A DNA stretch of 64,000 nucleotides from Polaromonas sp. (GCF_016185115.1 NZ_JACPOF010000030.1:372001-436000); one strand, 5' to 3'. Positions 26,066-34,814 are shown, counted from the stretch's first letter. Made by a program: numbers and translations. The notes: generated from the letters alone by a model not told the origin.

Positions 26066-27751
26066 ATGAATAACCAAGAAATCCTGGCCCAGTTCGGCCC
26101 CCGTGAAGCAATGGAATATGACGTGGTCGTGGTGGGCGGAGGGCCCGGCGGCCTCGCCACCGCCATTCGCCTGAAGCAGCTTGCAGCAGAGAAAGGCGCA
26201 GAGCTTTCAGTGGTTGTGCTTGAAAAGGGCTCCGAGCCCGGCGCGCACATCCTGTCGGGTGCGGTCATGGACCCTATCGCGCTGACAGAATTGATCCCCG
26301 ACTGGAAAGCGCAGGGCGCGCCGCTCAACCAGCCAGTGACGGCAGACGAGGTGCTATTTCTCACAGAAACCGGTGCCGTCAAGACACCTGATTTTTTTGT
26401 ACCTGATTGCTTTCATAACGAGGGCAACTACGTCATCAGTCTGGGCAATGTGGTGCGCTGGCTGGCACAGCAGGCCGAGAACCTGGGCGTTGAAATCTTC
26501 CCCGGCTTTCCGGCTGCAGAAGTGCTTTACAACGAAGACGGTTCCGTCAAGGGCGTGGCGACCGGCAATCTCGGCGTCGGCAAGGACGGCGAACCCACAG
26601 ACAACTTTCAGCTCGGAATGGAACTGCATGGCAAGTACACCGTGTTTGCAGAAGGCGCGCGCGGCCACCTGGGCCGCCAATTGATCGCAAAGTTCAAGCT
26701 CGATGCGGGCAAGGACCCGCAGGCCTATGCGCTGGGCGTGAAAGAACTTTGGGAAATCGACCCGGCCAAACACAAGGCAGGCCTCGTCATCCACACCGCC
26801 GGCTGGCCCATGGACACTGCCACCTATGGCGGCGGCTTCATGTACCACCTGGAAGACAACAAGGTCACGCTGGGACTGGTCACCGGCCTTGACTACAGCA
26901 ACCCCTACCTCAGCCCGTTTGAGGAAATGCAGCGATGGAAGACCCACCCGGCTATCAAAAAATATCTTGAAGGCGGCAAGCGCATCAGCTATGGCGCACG
27001 CGCCATCACGGCGGGCGGCGCATTGAGCCTGCCAAAAACAGTCTTCCCGGGTGGTGCACTGATCGGCTGCGAAGCCGGTTACCTCAATGCCAGCCGCATC
27101 AAGGGCAGCCATGCAGCCATCAAGAGCGGCATGCTCGCTGCCGAAGCAGCTTATGAAGCCGTCACCGCTGGCCGCCAGCATGATGAGCTGACGGCTTACC
27201 CCGAAGCCTATGCCAAAAGCTGGCTGGCCGCAGAGCTTGACCAGTCGCGCAACTTCAAGGCCTGGTTCAAGAAGGGTTTGTATGTCGGCTCCTTCATGAC
27301 CGGCATCGAGCAATGGCTGCTGCCAAAGCTGGGCATCAAGAGCCCGCCATGGACGATTCACCGCGACAAACCTGATTACGCGATGCTCAGGCCAGCCGCT
27401 GAATGCCAGCCCATCGCCTATCCCAAGCCCGACAACAAGATCACCTTTGACCGCCTGAGCTCGGTGTTTGTTTCCAACACCAACCATGAAGAGCAGCAGC
27501 CGGCGCACCTGACACTGAAGGACAACAACGTACCGGTCGGCATCAATCTGGCGAAATACGCAGGCCCCGAGAGCCGCTATTGCCCGGCCGGCGTCTATGA
27601 GTTCGTCAAGAACGAAGACAACTCCGACCGCCTGCAGATCAATGCGCAAAACTGCGTGCACTGCAAGACCTGCGACATCAAGGACCCGACACAGAACATT
27701 GTCTGGGTGACGCCCGAAGGTGGGGGCGGGCCCAACTACAGCGGCATGTAG
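26066..27751 (+). CDS. Electron transfer flavoprotein-ubiquinone oxidoreductase
   Basis: Membrane-associated flavo-iron-sulfur enzyme, 561 residues, that passes electrons from ETF (fed by acyl-CoA dehydrogenases) to ubiquinone. The FAD site is VVVGGGPGGLATAIRL near 20-35. The C-terminal [4Fe-4S] cluster cysteines are in SRYCPAGVYE and NCVHCKTCDIKDPTQNIVW. Full family length. It links the many CoA-dependent catabolic routes in the region to respiration, though no etfAB genes are in the window. Confidence 0.96.
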   Translation: MNNQEILAQFGPREAMEYDVVVVGGGPGGLATAIRLKQLAAEKGAELSVVVLEKGSEPGAHILSGAVMDPIALTELIPDWKAQGAPLNQPVTADEVLFLTETGAVKTPDFFVPDCFHNEGNYVISLGNVVRWLAQQAENLGVEIFPGFPAAEVLYNEDGSVKGVATGNLGVGKDGEPTDNFQLGMELHGKYTVFAEGARGHLGRQLIAKFKLDAGKDPQAYALGVKELWEIDPAKHKAGLVIHTAGWPMDTATYGGGFMYHLEDNKVTLGLVTGLDYSNPYLSPFEEMQRWKTHPAIKKYLEGGKRISYGARAITAGGALSLPKTVFPGGALIGCEAGYLNASRIKGSHAAIKSGMLAAEAAYEAVTAGRQHDELTAYPEAYAKSWLAAELDQSRNFKAWFKKGLYVGSFMTGIEQWLLPKLGIKSPPWTIHRDKPDYAMLRPAAECQPIAYPKPDNKITFDRLSSVFVSNTNHEEQQPAHLTLKDNNVPVGINLAKYAGPESRYCPAGVYEFVKNEDNSDRLQINAQNCVHCKTCDIKDPTQNIVWVTPEGGGGPNYSGM

Positions 27752-27836
27752 GGGCACGAGCGCGGAAGCGCGTGCGCGAACAGCCCCGTCTTCGGCGATG
27801 CCCACAAAGGAATACCCTTGGGTCCTGTTGCCGCAG

Positions 27837-27859
27837 GCCTCTTTAAGCTATAAAGAGGC
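27837..27859. promoter_or_regulatory. Hairpin upstream of the TAXI-like pair
   Basis: GCCTCTTTA, loop AGCTA, TAAAGAGGC: nine-base perfect dyad, 29 bp before the GTG start and 85 bp after ETF-QO. Lacks a downstream T run; could be an operator or a weak terminator. Confidence 0.45.
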
Positions 27860-27888
27860 AGGCAGATCATCCATGGGGGAGATTTTCA

Positions 27889-29202
27889 GTGCGCATGGCC
27901 AGGCTGTATCAACGCAAATGGCTTTTGATCCGCCTGCCGGTCGTCGTATTGGCCGTGGTCACCGCAGTCTGCCTGTGGGTGTTCCTCTACCCGATGCCGC
28001 CAACGCACCTGAGCATCACCACGGCGGCAACCGACGGCGCCTACTATCGCCACGCGCTGCGTTATGCCGAGCGTTTTGCAGCCCACGGCATCACGCTCGA
28101 AGTTCAATCATCTGCCGGTTCGCAGCAAAACCAGGACCGGTTGCGGCAGGACCGGTCACCCTCCGACCTCGCTTTCATGCAGGGCGGTTTTGGATATCTG
28201 GGCACCTCCACCGAGCGGCGTGACCGCAGCCGCATACAAACCCTGGCCAATGTCGACGTCGAAGGCGTCTGGATATTCACCCGCAACCGCGAGATTGATT
28301 CACTGGGCCAGTTGCAGGGCCTGCGCTTTGGCATCGGGCCCGAAGGCAGCGGCAGCCGTAACGTGGCACTCAAGCTGCTTGAGCAGGCGCGCATGGCAAC
28401 CAAGGACCTGACGCTTTCAACATTGACAGGCAACGCCGCCGTGCAGGCCATGCGGCAAAACCAGCTCGATGCCGTGCTTATGGTGGCCCCGCCCGAATCA
28501 TTTGCGATCCAGAACATGCTGGGTTTGCCGGGTATCCAGCTGGCCAACCTTCGCAAGTCCGCTGCAATGACCGAGCGCAACCCATTTCTCGAGGCACGCC
28601 TGTTGCCGCAGGGTACGCTGGGCACCAACCTGCCGCCACGCGACATCACACTGTTGACCACCTCGGCCAGCCTGGTCGCACGCGAAGCGCTGCACCCCGC
28701 ACTCAAACGGCTCGCGTTGTCGGTGGCCATGGAGGTACACACCGGGGGCGGCCTGTTTTTTCGTGCGGGTGATTTCCCGTCCCTCAGGCGCATCGACTTC
28801 CCGACTGCGCCGCAGGCGCGCGAAACGCTGGTCCATGGCCTGCCCCTGGTTGAGCGCGTTTTGCCTTTCTGGTGGGCGCAGGTTGTGGAGCGGCTCGTAC
28901 TGCTGGTGCTGCCAGTGATGCTGGTCGCGCTCTGGCTCATGCGCCTGATCCCCCGCTATATGCGCTGGATGGTGGAGAGCAGGCTGAATCGCTGGTACGG
29001 CGAGCTCAAATTCATCGAAAACGACCTGTCGAACGAGTCTCTGTCCGGCCTTGATCTCACGCGCTTTCTGCTCCGGCTGAACGGCATGGACAAGGCCCTG
29101 CTCGCATTTGCCTGTCCCAGGGAGTTGATGGCACGCTCATACACGCTGCACCAGCACATCGAGTTCGTGCGCCAGCGTCTTTACCGGATGCGCGGACGAT
29201 GA
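27889..29202 (+). CDS. Membrane-anchored TAXI-family TRAP solute-binding-like protein 1
   Basis: A 437-residue protein with an uncleaved N-terminal membrane segment (LPVVVLAVVTAVCLWVFLYP, about 15-34), a TAXI-type binding domain (LSITTAATDGAYYRHALRYA onward, with FGIGPEGSGSRNVALKLLEQ near 148) and a second membrane segment near 322-345 (LVLLVLPVMLVALWLMRLIP), then about 90 cytoplasmic residues. Ordinary TAXI proteins are soluble, about 320 residues, and end after the binding domain. The GTG start is favoured by GGGGGAG seven bases upstream. Four-base overlap with a homologous second gene. No TAXI-type fused membrane subunit is nearby. Role unknown; possibly a ligand sensor rather than a transporter part. 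Confidence 0.85.
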   Translation: MRMARLYQRKWLLIRLPVVVLAVVTAVCLWVFLYPMPPTHLSITTAATDGAYYRHALRYAERFAAHGITLEVQSSAGSQQNQDRLRQDRSPSDLAFMQGGFGYLGTSTERRDRSRIQTLANVDVEGVWIFTRNREIDSLGQLQGLRFGIGPEGSGSRNVALKLLEQARMATKDLTLSTLTGNAAVQAMRQNQLDAVLMVAPPESFAIQNMLGLPGIQLANLRKSAAMTERNPFLEARLLPQGTLGTNLPPRDITLLTTSASLVAREALHPALKRLALSVAMEVHTGGGLFFRAGDFPSLRRIDFPTAPQARETLVHGLPLVERVLPFWWAQVVERLVLLVLPVMLVALWLMRLIPRYMRWMVESRLNRWYGELKFIENDLSNESLSGLDLTRFLLRLNGMDKALLAFACPRELMARSYTLHQHIEFVRQRLYRMRGR

Positions 29203-30500
29203 AACTGCTGCTTCTTTACCGGCGCCGGTGGTGGCTGTTTTACCTGCCTGTCATCCTCTGCACTGCTGCGGCGCTCTGGTGGTCGGCAACGCGCTGGCAG
29301 GTGAGTCCGCCCGACAGGGTGGTGATTGCGGCAGGTTCACCCCAGGGCGGGTATTCGGCCCTTGCCCAACGCTACGCAGAACAGCTTGAGCGCCAGGGCA
29401 TGAACGTCGAGATTGTCTATTCCGATACCCAGCGGGGGGCGCTTGACCGCATCATCAACGACGGTGAGCATGCCACTATCGGGTTTGCGCATGGTATTTA
29501 CGCCAGCCCGGAAAAGCCGCTCCACGCCCTGGCAGTCGTCGGCCAGGACCCGGTCTGGATTTTTTCGGACCCGGGGGGAGCTGCATCGCTGGCCCAGTTG
29601 AGGCCTGGCGCGCGCGTCGCTGCGGGGCCGCCTGGATCATCTTCTTTCATTGCAGCCAGGGCACTGCTTGAGCATGCAGGCATACGTATCGCCGATGTCC
29701 GCTTCGACCCTGCCACCGGTGTGAAGGCCGCCGAAGCCCTGACAGACGGTAACCTGGACATGGTGTTTCAGGCATCCGGAGAAGACGCTCAATCCATACA
29801 GCTGCTGACCCGGCAACCCGGCATCCAGTTGCTGGGGACGGAACACGCGGGAAGCCTTGCGGCAAAAGAGCCACGCCTGCAGCCGCTGCTGTTGCCCCAG
29901 GGCGCGATAGAACTGCGCGGGGACATTCCGCCCCGTGACCTCACGCTGATGAGCCTGCAAACCCATCTGCTGGCCAGGCCGGATGTCCACCCGGCGCTGC
30001 AACGCGCGTTGCTGGACGCCGCAATCGAAATACACGAAGTACCCAACTTTCTTCAGCGGCACGGTCAATTCCCGAGCTTCAAGGGCACAGACTTTCCACT
30101 CTCTCCGGCGGCGCGGGACTACAGCCTGGGCGCACGGCCGTGGCTCGAAACCCTGCTGCCATACCGGACGGCGCAGCGCATGGAACTGTTCGTGTATGCA
30201 GTCGTCCCCATACTCGTCATTGCCCTGCTGGTTCTTGCCTGGATTCCCAGGCTCTTCGACTGGCGGATCATGGCAGCGCTGAACCATTTTTACGGCGACG
30301 TGAAGTTTCTTGAAAGCGAAATGGACAGTGTGGCCAGCGAGCAGCCGATGGCCCTCAAGCGGCTGCTGGAACGGCTCGACGCCATTGAAAGCCAGGTGGT
30401 GGCGCTGGACATGCCTGATGAATTTGCGGAGCGCTGGTACACGCTTCGCGAGCACCTGGCTGCTGCGCAGGATCGGCTTCTCAAGCTTCGCGCGCGCTGA
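29199..30500 (+). CDS. Membrane-anchored TAXI-family TRAP solute-binding-like protein 2
   Basis: A paralogue of the preceding gene, 433 residues with the same plan: N-terminal membrane segment (FYLPVILCTAAALWWSATRW), TAXI fold (VVIAAGSPQGGYSALAQRYA at its start), second membrane segment near 330-350 (FVYAVVPILVIALLVLAWIP), and a cytoplasmic tail containing LNHFYGDVKFLESEMD, which matches LNRWYGELKFIENDLS in protein 1. The conserved tail suggests a shared cytoplasmic partner. Four-base ATGA overlap with gene 1 suggests stoichiometric production and possibly a heterodimer. Confidence 0.85.
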   Translation: MKLLLLYRRRWWLFYLPVILCTAAALWWSATRWQVSPPDRVVIAAGSPQGGYSALAQRYAEQLERQGMNVEIVYSDTQRGALDRIINDGEHATIGFAHGIYASPEKPLHALAVVGQDPVWIFSDPGGAASLAQLRPGARVAAGPPGSSSFIAARALLEHAGIRIADVRFDPATGVKAAEALTDGNLDMVFQASGEDAQSIQLLTRQPGIQLLGTEHAGSLAAKEPRLQPLLLPQGAIELRGDIPPRDLTLMSLQTHLLARPDVHPALQRALLDAAIEIHEVPNFLQRHGQFPSFKGTDFPLSPAARDYSLGARPWLETLLPYRTAQRMELFVYAVVPILVIALLVLAWIPRLFDWRIMAALNHFYGDVKFLESEMDSVASEQPMALKRLLERLDAIESQVVALDMPDEFAERWYTLREHLAAAQDRLLKLRAR

Positions 30501-30534
30501 AAGCATTTTTATAAGCTGCAACGAGACACACTGC

Positions 30535-31533
30535 ATGGATATTGTCATCACCGGAGGCGCCGGTTTTCTGGGTGCCAGGCTGGCGCGGGAACTGCTCGCG
30601 CGCGGGAAGCTGTCGCTCGCGGCAAACGAAGCGCAAGCCATCAGGACCATCACGCTGGTTGATCGCCTCGCCCCGCCACCGGATTTGCTCTCAGACAGCA
30701 GGGTTCTGGCCGTGACCGGCGACCTTAACGAGTTGTTGCAGTCAACCATGGCTGCAGCTTCGGTCATACAGCCTCACCACACTTTGGTGTTTCATCTCGC
30801 CGCCGCAGTCAGCGGTGAATGCGAGGCCGATTTCGACCTCGGCATGCGCAGCAACATCGACGCCACCCGGGCTTTACTGGAGGCCTGCCGTGCGCAGGAG
30901 ACGGTGCCAACGTTTGTCTTTGCAAGCTCCCTCGCCGTGTTTGGCAACTCGCCCGAACAACCCTTGCCTTCAGTCATTGACGACCGCACCCTGCCCACGC
31001 CACAGAACAGTTACGGCATACAGAAATTCATTGGGGAACAGCTGGTGGCCGACTATGCCCGCAAGGGATTTATCCGTGGCCGGAACGTGAGGCTGATGAC
31101 CGTGAGCGTACGGCCCGGCAAACCGAATGGTGCGGCGTCGGGCTTTCTGAGCGGGATGATCCGCGAGCCGCTGGCCGGCATCCGGGCCATATGCCCTGTC
31201 CCGCCAGACACTGCGGTGGCGCTCTCATCGCCAGCCCGAACCATTGAAGGCCTGATTCGGGCGGCAGAAGCCAGTGATGCGGACTGGGGCGCGAGAACAG
31301 CCATCAACCTGCCCGCCATCACAACCACTGTGAGGAGCATGGCTGAAGCACTTGAGCGCGTGGCCGGCAAAAAGGCCTCAAGCCTGATCGACTGGACGCC
31401 AGACGCTGCCATTGCACGCATCATCACAAGCTGGCCTTCCCGGATTGATGCGGCACGCGCGGCAGCGCTGGGGCTGCTGCCGGACAGCGATTTTGAGAGC
31501 GTCGTCAGGGATTACCTAAGAGAAAATCCTTAG
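30535..31533 (+). CDS. NAD-dependent epimerase/dehydratase family, D-erythronate dehydrogenase (DenD)-like
   Basis: An extended SDR of 332 residues: MDIVITGGAGFLGARLAREL gives the GxxGxxG NAD motif, YGIQKFIGEQ holds the catalytic Y-x3-K near 162-166. Overall pattern resembles DenD, which oxidises D-erythronate at C2 in sugar-acid catabolism and is typically encoded beside TRAP transporters. The ATG at 30535 is chosen since upstream codons belong to the TAXI gene; the ribosome site is poor. Directly upstream of dctPQM genes, so import and oxidation of a C4 sugar acid is a reasonable hypothesis. The isomerase and kinase partners of that pathway are not here. Confidence 0.82.
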   Translation: MDIVITGGAGFLGARLARELLARGKLSLAANEAQAIRTITLVDRLAPPPDLLSDSRVLAVTGDLNELLQSTMAAASVIQPHHTLVFHLAAAVSGECEADFDLGMRSNIDATRALLEACRAQETVPTFVFASSLAVFGNSPEQPLPSVIDDRTLPTPQNSYGIQKFIGEQLVADYARKGFIRGRNVRLMTVSVRPGKPNGAASGFLSGMIREPLAGIRAICPVPPDTAVALSSPARTIEGLIRAAEASDADWGARTAINLPAITTTVRSMAEALERVAGKKASSLIDWTPDAAIARIITSWPSRIDAARAAALGLLPDSDFESVVRDYLRENP

Positions 31534-31592
31534 ATAACTCAGGTCGCGCCTGGTGCATAGTGGGCGGTTGAACAATAAAGGAGACATTAGGT

Positions 31593-32564
31593 ATGAAACT
31601 CACCCGCCTGCTCACCGGCATTTCCCTTGCCATGGGCCTCGCATGCGCAGCCCAGGCACAGACCATCCTGAAAATCGGTTATGCCACCAACAAGGAATCG
31701 CATTACGGCGTGGGCTCCACCGTGTTTTGCGACGAAGTTGAAAAAGGCACGCAAGGCCGCTACAAATGCCAGCACTTTGCCAGTTCGGCACTGGGTGGCG
31801 AGCGCGAGCAGATAGAAGCCGTGCAGCTGGGCACGCAAGACCTGGTCAATACATCGACAGGCCCGGTCGGCAACTTTGTGCCCGAAGTCAAGATCGTCGA
31901 CATCCCTTTCCTCTTTCGTGACTACGACCACGCACGCAAGGTCATGGACGGCCCCATAGGCCAGGACATCCTCAGCAAATTCCCCAGCAAGGGCATCATC
32001 GCCCTAGGCTGGACGGAAAACGGTTTCCGCCACATGACCAACAGCAAGCGCGACATCGTCAAGCCCACCGATGCCGCCGGTCTGAAGATGCGCACAATGG
32101 AAAACAAGGTGCATATGGACGGATACCGAACCTTCGGCATCCTGCCGACGCCCATGGCCTTTCCTGAGCTGTTCGGAGCGTTGCAACAGGGCACGGTCGA
32201 CGGACAGGAAAACCCAATCCCCGTGATCCTTGCCTCGAAGTTCTCGCAGGTCCAGAAACACCTGTCGCTGACGGGCCACGTGTATTCACCTGCGCTGCTG
32301 CTGCTGTCACCCAGGACTTGGAACAAACTGACCGAAGCAGACAAGAAGGTGTTTGTTGAGGCTGCCAAAAAAGCCGGCGCAGCCCAGCGCAAAAAGGTCA
32401 ATGATGACGAGAACAGCGGCATTGCCCAACTTGAAAAAGAAGGCATGAAAGTCACCAAGGTGGTAGATGGCAACGCCTTCCGTACCGCGCTGGCCCCTGC
32501 CTATGCGGGGTATGCCAAGGAATTCGGCGCAGACAACATCAAGAAGATCCAGGACGTCCGTTAA
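31593..32564 (+). CDS. dctP: TRAP transporter periplasmic binding protein (DctP family)
   Basis: A 323-residue DctP-type binding protein with signal peptide ending at AQAQ (about residue 23), then ILKIGYATNKESHYGVGSTV and the DctP motif KGIIALGWTENGFRHMTNSK; the ligand-carboxylate arginine is probably in AAGLKMRTMENKVHMDGYRT near 162-181. Strong ribosome site AAAGGAGAC. It is followed by an intrinsic terminator before dctQ, which would give excess binding protein. Confidence 0.93.
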   Translation: MKLTRLLTGISLAMGLACAAQAQTILKIGYATNKESHYGVGSTVFCDEVEKGTQGRYKCQHFASSALGGEREQIEAVQLGTQDLVNTSTGPVGNFVPEVKIVDIPFLFRDYDHARKVMDGPIGQDILSKFPSKGIIALGWTENGFRHMTNSKRDIVKPTDAAGLKMRTMENKVHMDGYRTFGILPTPMAFPELFGALQQGTVDGQENPIPVILASKFSQVQKHLSLTGHVYSPALLLLSPRTWNKLTEADKKVFVEAAKKAGAAQRKKVNDDENSGIAQLEKEGMKVTKVVDGNAFRTALAPAYAGYAKEFGADNIKKIQDVR

Positions 32565-32580
32565 GCCTGCTTGAGGTACA

Positions 32581-32620
32581 GCCGCCCGGCCCGTAGCAGG
32601 GCATACGGGCGGCATTTTTT
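32581..32620 (+). terminator. Intrinsic terminator between dctP and dctQ
   Basis: GCCGCCCG (32581-32588) pairs with CGGGCGGC (32606-32613); inside, GCCC and GGGC also pair. Six T residues follow after one A. Located 16 bp after the dctP stop. Confidence 0.85.
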
Positions 32621-32663
32621 CGCGGGGCTCCGGCTTTCCAGAGCCGAACAACAGAGAACAACA

Positions 32664-33176
32664 GTGAAGACCTTCGAACGATATTTCCTCGGCGCCAACC
32701 GCTGGGCCCTCATACTCCTGCTCGCGGCAATGGCCGTCATTATTTTTGTCAATGTCGCGCTTCGCTACCTGACCAACCAGTCCATTGAGTGGGCCGAAGA
32801 GGTCTCGCGCCACATGATGATCTGGCTGACTTTTCTCGGTGCCGGACCGGTGCTGCGCTACGGCGGGCACATCGCGGTAGAGAACCTGCAGGACGTACTC
32901 CCACGCTCCATGGCGATTGCCATACGCGCTTTTGTCGCGCTTCTACTGTTCGCCTTTTTCGGATTCATGATCTGGTATGGCTGGCTCTACATGGGTCGAA
33001 CCATGTTCCAGCTGACCGCGGCCACGCAGATACCGTTTGCCTATATCTATGCGGCGATGCCTGTGGGTGGCGTGCTGCTCATCATTCACTGGCTGCTGGT
33101 CGTGAGAGGTTATGTGATGGAACGCAAATTTGCGAGCGATGCGCACTTTGACGCACTGGCGAGTGCATCGCTATGA
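32664..33176 (+). CDS. dctQ: TRAP transporter small permease (DctQ family)
   Basis: A 170-residue membrane protein with four hydrophobic segments and the DctQ signature RYLTNQSIEWAEEVSRHMMIW. It pairs with DctM to form the sodium-driven transport unit. GTG start at 32664, 99 bp after dctP and beyond the terminator; the upstream ribosome site is weak. A longer in-frame extension covers the terminator hairpin and is rejected. Confidence 0.9.
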   Translation: MKTFERYFLGANRWALILLLAAMAVIIFVNVALRYLTNQSIEWAEEVSRHMMIWLTFLGAGPVLRYGGHIAVENLQDVLPRSMAIAIRAFVALLLFAFFGFMIWYGWLYMGRTMFQLTAATQIPFAYIYAAMPVGGVLLIIHWLLVVRGYVMERKFASDAHFDALASASL

Positions 33177-33184
33177 GCGCCGCC

Positions 33185-33252
33185 GGACCGCTCCAAGGCG
33201 CGAGCGCCCCCTCGGGGGGCAGTGCAGCGGCGCAGGCCGCAAGCGTGGGGAC
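33185..33252 (+). repeat. GC-rich palindromic dispersed repeat, copy B
   Basis: Second copy of the element at 25077, with cores at 33206-33222 and 33240-33250 and the same 17-base spacing. Here it is in the sense orientation between dctQ and dctM, and its terminal GGGGA lies five bases before the dctM ATG, so it appears to supply the ribosome-binding site. Confidence 0.8.
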
Positions 33253-33255
33253 TTT

Positions 33256-34548
33256 ATGAGCGCCAGCCTGTTACTCGTTCTGACGGTCTGCTTTTTCCTG
33301 GCTATTGGCGTGCCAGTAGCCTTTGCGCTGGGCCTTGCCACCGTCGCCACGCTGGTGCTGGCGGAAAATTACCCGCTGTTTGTACTGCTGAAAGAAACCT
33401 TCACAGGCATAGACAGCTTTCCCCTGATGGCCGTTCCATTTTTCATACTGGCGGCAGAACTCATGAGCGGCGGTTCCCTGACGGAAGTCCTGCTGAAATT
33501 CGCCGGCCAGTTCGTCGGCCATAAACGCGGTGGGCTGGGTTACACCAATGTGGTGTCGCTGACATTCTTCTCGGGCATTTCCGGTTCTGCACTGGCTGAT
33601 GCAGCAGGTCCGGGTTCCATGCTGATCAAGATGATGGACAAGGCCGGCTATGACCGCTCGTACGCGGCGGCACTGACGGCTGCAACCGCCATCGTCGGGC
33701 CCATCATCCCGCCATCCATCATCATGATCATTTATGCGCTGCAGGATGACAATGTCTCGGTGGGCGCATTGTTTGTTGCGGGCCTGATTCCCGGCATCCT
33801 GATTGCCGTGGCCATGTGCGTGGTGAATTTTCATGTTTCGAAAAAACGCAACTACAAGGGTGATGGCGCCCTTCCGCCATGGCCGGAAGTCTGGCGCACC
33901 ACATGGAAGGCCATTCCCGCGCTGTTGCTGCCTGTGCTTATTCTTGGCGGAATGCGCGCCGGATGGTTTACGCCCACCGAAGCGTCCGTCGTTGCGGTTT
34001 TTTATGCCTTGATTTGCGGAAAATTTGTTTACCGCACGCTGGAATGGAAAGCCCTGCCAGACATCCTCGCGCGCTCGGCATTGCTGACCGCCTCGGTGCT
34101 CATCATCATCGGTCTTTCCGCATCTTTCGCATGGATTCTGACGATTGAAGGCCTGCCGCAACAGATGGCCGACTGGATCATTGGCATGCATCTGTCGCCG
34201 TGGATGTTCCTGATTTTTGTGAACATCTTTTTGCTGCTGTTTGGTATCTTCATTGAACCGCTGCCGGGTGTGATGGTGCTGGCCCCGATTCTTGCGCCCG
34301 TTGCCGTCAAGCTCGGCATAGACCCCATCCACTTTGCGATGATCGTGATCTACAACCTCACACTGGGCATGATCACACCGCCAGTCGGCGGCCTGCTGTT
34401 TGTGACCTCCAACGTTTCGCGTGTCCCCATGGGCCCGCTGGTGCGCGAACTTGTGCCCTTTCTCTGGGCCCACGCAGCCGTGCTGGTTCTGCTGACATTC
34501 CTTCCTGCACTGAGCACCTGGGCGCCCCATGCACTGGGTTTTAAATAG
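33256..34548 (+). CDS. dctM: TRAP transporter large permease (DctM family)
   Basis: Main membrane subunit of the TRAP carrier, 430 residues with about twelve hydrophobic segments. DctM hallmarks are seen: FPLMAVPFFILAAELMSGG, SLTFFSGISGSALADAAGPG and TAATAIVGPIIPPSIIMIIY. The ATG at 33256 is taken because the upstream in-frame extension translates a dispersed repeat. Followed 27 bp later by the glycine riboswitch region, so the operon ends here. Confidence 0.94.
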   Translation: MSASLLLVLTVCFFLAIGVPVAFALGLATVATLVLAENYPLFVLLKETFTGIDSFPLMAVPFFILAAELMSGGSLTEVLLKFAGQFVGHKRGGLGYTNVVSLTFFSGISGSALADAAGPGSMLIKMMDKAGYDRSYAAALTAATAIVGPIIPPSIIMIIYALQDDNVSVGALFVAGLIPGILIAVAMCVVNFHVSKKRNYKGDGALPPWPEVWRTTWKAIPALLLPVLILGGMRAGWFTPTEASVVAVFYALICGKFVYRTLEWKALPDILARSALLTASVLIIIGLSASFAWILTIEGLPQQMADWIIGMHLSPWMFLIFVNIFLLLFGIFIEPLPGVMVLAPILAPVAVKLGIDPIHFAMIVIYNLTLGMITPPVGGLLFVTSNVSRVPMGPLVRELVPFLWAHAAVLVLLTFLPALSTWAPHALGFK

Positions 34549-34575
34549 CGAATCCGGTCATCCGCTACACTTTGA

Positions 34576-34790
34576 GGGTCAGGAGAGAGTTTTTCCCGCG
34601 AAAACCGCCGAAGGCGCATGTGTCACCCGCAATGGTGCACTGAACGCTCAGGCAAAAGGACTGACAACCGTTTCCCGGCGCACCGCGCCGGGGAGCGTTC
34701 CCTACTGGAGAGAGGCTGCTTTTTCGGCAGCCCACCGAAGGAGCAAACCCGCATCGCCGGGTGAATCTCTCAGGTAAAGTGGACAGCAGG
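34576..34790 (+). promoter_or_regulatory. Tandem glycine riboswitch
   Basis: Two consecutive glycine aptamers precede gcvT. Aptamer 1 (about 34576-34667) shows AGGAGAG, GCCGAAGGCGC, and AACGCTCAGGCAAAAGGACTG (split over its 3' side). Aptamer 2 (about 34703-34790) shows TGGAGAGAGGCTGC, CACCGAAGGAGCAAA and TCTCTCAGGTAAAGTGGACAG elements. Order and spacing match the cooperative glycine riboswitch family, which turns on glycine cleavage genes when glycine is abundant. Confidence 0.95.
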
Positions 34791-34796
34791 GGCAGC

Positions 34797-34814
34797 CCGC
34801 AGCTTTTGCTGCGG
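34797..34814 (+). promoter_or_regulatory. Hairpin in the glycine riboswitch expression platform
   Basis: CCGCAGC, loop TTTT, GCTGCGG: seven-base perfect stem between aptamer 2 and the gcvT ribosome site. No T run follows, which suggests translational rather than terminator-based control. Confidence 0.5.

Noticed and set aside
26354..27805. A 483-codon open frame antisense to the ETF-QO gene
   Set aside because: Composition is a mirror of a well-conserved gene with an Fe-S motif on the other strand; no ribosome site or domain.
33271..34530. A 419-codon open frame antisense to dctM
   Set aside because: The translated product is rich in H, R, Q and N with no domain, as expected from reverse-reading a membrane-protein gene in GC-rich DNA.
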